Shown here piece after piece: positions 62,951 to 64,000 of a DNA stretch of 64,000 nt; the stretch's first letter is position 1, and each line of letters starts with the position of its first letter. The DNA is from Cercis canadensis (Eukaryota; Streptophyta; Magnoliopsida; Fabales; Fabaceae). The stretch covers positions 102,964 through 166,963 of the forward strand of contig QAOA01000936.1 of the NCBI GenBank assembly GCA_003255065.1, given 5' to 3'. Below the pieces are notes generated by a model. That model did not search any database. It worked only from the letters and a program-made list of their open reading frames with translations, and was not told the origin of the DNA. Both the position numbers and the translations under genes were made by a program.

Positions 62951-63090
62951 CTCTTCCTCTATGTTGTGTCTTATATTCAAGCCCTCGTCTTTAAGGACAT
63001 CATAGGAAAATTCATCAACGAGGTTTAGTAACGCAACATAGCATATCTTCATATAGTCTGGAAGTTCCTCCACTGCCTTGATATCCCAGC
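62951..63090 (-). pseudogene. Orphan terpene synthase exon
   Basis: On the minus strand an exon bounded by TTTATGCAG and GTAGTT encodes SWDIKAVEELPDYMKICYVAL followed by LVDEFSYDVLKDEGLNI. This is the penultimate-exon motif of plant terpene synthases (W-D/N-x-x-A-x-x-x-L-P-x-Y-M-K-I-C). Its 140-base length also fits that exon. Upstream exons with DDxxD and the last exon are not found in the flanking kilobase on either side, so it is a gene fragment. Both splice signals are intact, so it could still be recruited into a transcript. Confidence 0.7.
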
Positions 63091-63258
63091 TGCATAAAGT
63101 GTGAAAAGCAAATGGCCAAGTAGACAAGGACCGAACATTAGTTCAAAGACATATCTTGCTTTTCGAATATATCTGTATTATACTTTTAGGTTGGTTATGT
63201 TCACCTGGTGATTGAGCTCAAGTTTCCTGATCATTCAGATTTGAAAATTATTTTGCAG

Positions 63259-63350
63259 GATGGTGTGGAGAGATACGTGATGTCATATTCTCTGACAATG
63301 GGAGTGTGATTGTGGTATACCGTCTTACCATACGAGGATCTGATGGAGAG
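63259..63350 (+). pseudogene. Isolated exon resembling plant RAD52-like (ODB) protein
   Basis: A segment between TTTTGCAG and GTGAGC encodes GWCGEIRDVIFSDNGSVI then VVYRLTIRGSDGE. This recalls the beta-strand core of RAD52-type single-strand annealing proteins, including plant organellar RAD52-like proteins. No preceding or following exon of that family is visible nearby (the expected RE-x-TG segment is missing downstream), so it is either a transposed fragment or part of a gene with a long intron beyond the window. The family match is from memory. Confidence 0.4.
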
Positions 63351-63840
63351 GTGAGCCTCTAGTCTTGTTAGTTCGATTTATTTGTGACAACCCACTTAAG
63401 GCTATATTACAAAGTAGTGCTTCAACTTTCGTCCATTTGAACATAACCTTCCTCATCTTTCAATTTGAAGCTGTCTACCCTGTAAGCTTGCTTTAATTGA
63501 AGAGAAAAGTTTTATTCAGAAGCCACATTAAATGGAAAATCTTTGCAAGGGTCTTTTATCCTACAACATCCCCACTTCTATCTCTCTCTCTTTCAAGTTA
63601 ATCATGAAATGTTAAGGGATAAGTACTGGAAACGACTTATGGACGAAGTGAAAAAAGTACATAAACCACATAAGTATTATATAGTGAAAGAGAGTCTGTA
63701 GTAGATGTATTAGGGATTACATGCACCATTAATACCAAAAAGAAGTTCAAACTACCTCAAACCACCAAGAAGTCATTCCGATTCAGATCATTAGCAGATT
63801 ACATATACCAAAAGAAACTAGTTTAGTGGCTTCCTTTTGC

Positions 63841-63978
63841 TTAACGTCGTCTCTTTGTTTTAGGTCCCGAAGCAGATGCATTAACAGCAGCTTCACTAGT
63901 CCTTGCCAAATTGGAGATGAGAATAACATCCTTCATTTTGTCCAATGCTTGAAAAAAAATTTGGCTCGTTTTCTCAAA
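63841..63978 (-). CDS. Last exon of an unrecognised gene entering from the right
   Basis: On the minus strand an acceptor (ATATGTAG) is followed by 45 codons and a stop: FEKTSQIFFQALDKMKDVIL, ISNLARTSEAAVNASAS and a basic end GPKTKRRR, which looks like a nuclear localisation signal. The composition is protein-like and helix-forming at first, then Ser/Ala-rich. I do not recognise the family. The rest of the gene lies outside the window, so the reading is provisional. Confidence 0.4.
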   Translation of the reverse strand, partial: FEKTSQIFFQALDKMKDVILISNLARTSEAAVNASASGPKTKRRR

Positions 63979-64000
63979 CTACATATGAAGAGTATGAAGG

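Noticed and set aside
1-64000. CRISPR arrays, operons or prokaryotic elements
   Set aside because: None present; spaced repeat arrays are absent and all genes have plant intron structure.

Overview
This is a nuclear window from a dicotyledonous flowering plant. The evidence is intron-rich genes with GT-AG junctions, plant-only families (class I formin, GAUT12 xylan glycosyltransferase, CXXS thioredoxin, plastid PsbQ-like protein), AT-rich intergenic DNA and degraded plant transposons. The species cannot be named from sequence alone.

Layout: 1-4.0 kb AT-rich intergenic DNA with a fold-back element; 4.0-4.4 kb a dead non-LTR RNase H fragment; 4.98-5.65 kb a two-exon canonical histone H2A (+); 9.3-15.8 kb a six-exon class I formin (-); 18.5-19.6 kb a two-exon HSP20-like protein (+); 20.7 kb tRNA-Ala(AGC) (-); 21.2-24.4 kb a 1.07-kb near-identical direct repeat around an N seam; 26.6-31.3 kb a 17-exon kinesin-14 (+); 31.8-32.6 kb a PsbQ-like thylakoid lumen protein (-); 34.3-35.5 kb CXXS1 monocysteine thioredoxin (+); 36.2-36.6 kb a fold-back element; 38.4-41.2 kb a five-exon bHLH of the ILR3 type (+); 42.1-43.1 kb an intronless DUF1995-like plastid protein (+); 43.8-46.7 kb six-exon GAUT12/IRX8 (-); 49.7-50.2 kb another fold-back element; 51.2-57.8 kb seven-exon ATG18F-type autophagy protein (-); 58-62.9 kb repeat-rich intergenic DNA; 62.9-64.0 kb an orphan terpene synthase exon, a RAD52-like exon and the last exon of a gene that leaves the window.

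Exon boundaries were placed by hand. All reconstructed reading frames close without frameshift: H2A 135 aa, formin 957, HSP20 187, kinesin 799, PsbQ-like 230, CXXS1 126, bHLH 236, DUF1995-like 338, GAUT12 533, ATG18F-like 899. The order H2A - FH5 - HSP20 - ATK3 - ILR3 - GAUT12 - ATG18F matches, from memory, Arabidopsis At5g54640-At5g54730, so the window looks like one conserved ancestral block into which the PsbQ-like, CXXS1, DUF1995 and tRNA loci are interspersed (or from which Arabidopsis lost them). The genes do not form a pathway; they are ordinary plant housekeeping and developmental genes.

Five single N characters (8416, 22247, 35643, 37001, 58088) each sit at a seam flanked by duplicated or homopolymer sequence, so several apparent repeats are probably assembly artefacts. 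I found no clear undescribed biological system. The most useful second looks are the seams, the long-arm fold-back elements, the orphan exons at the right end and the upstream ORF over the ILR3-type start.
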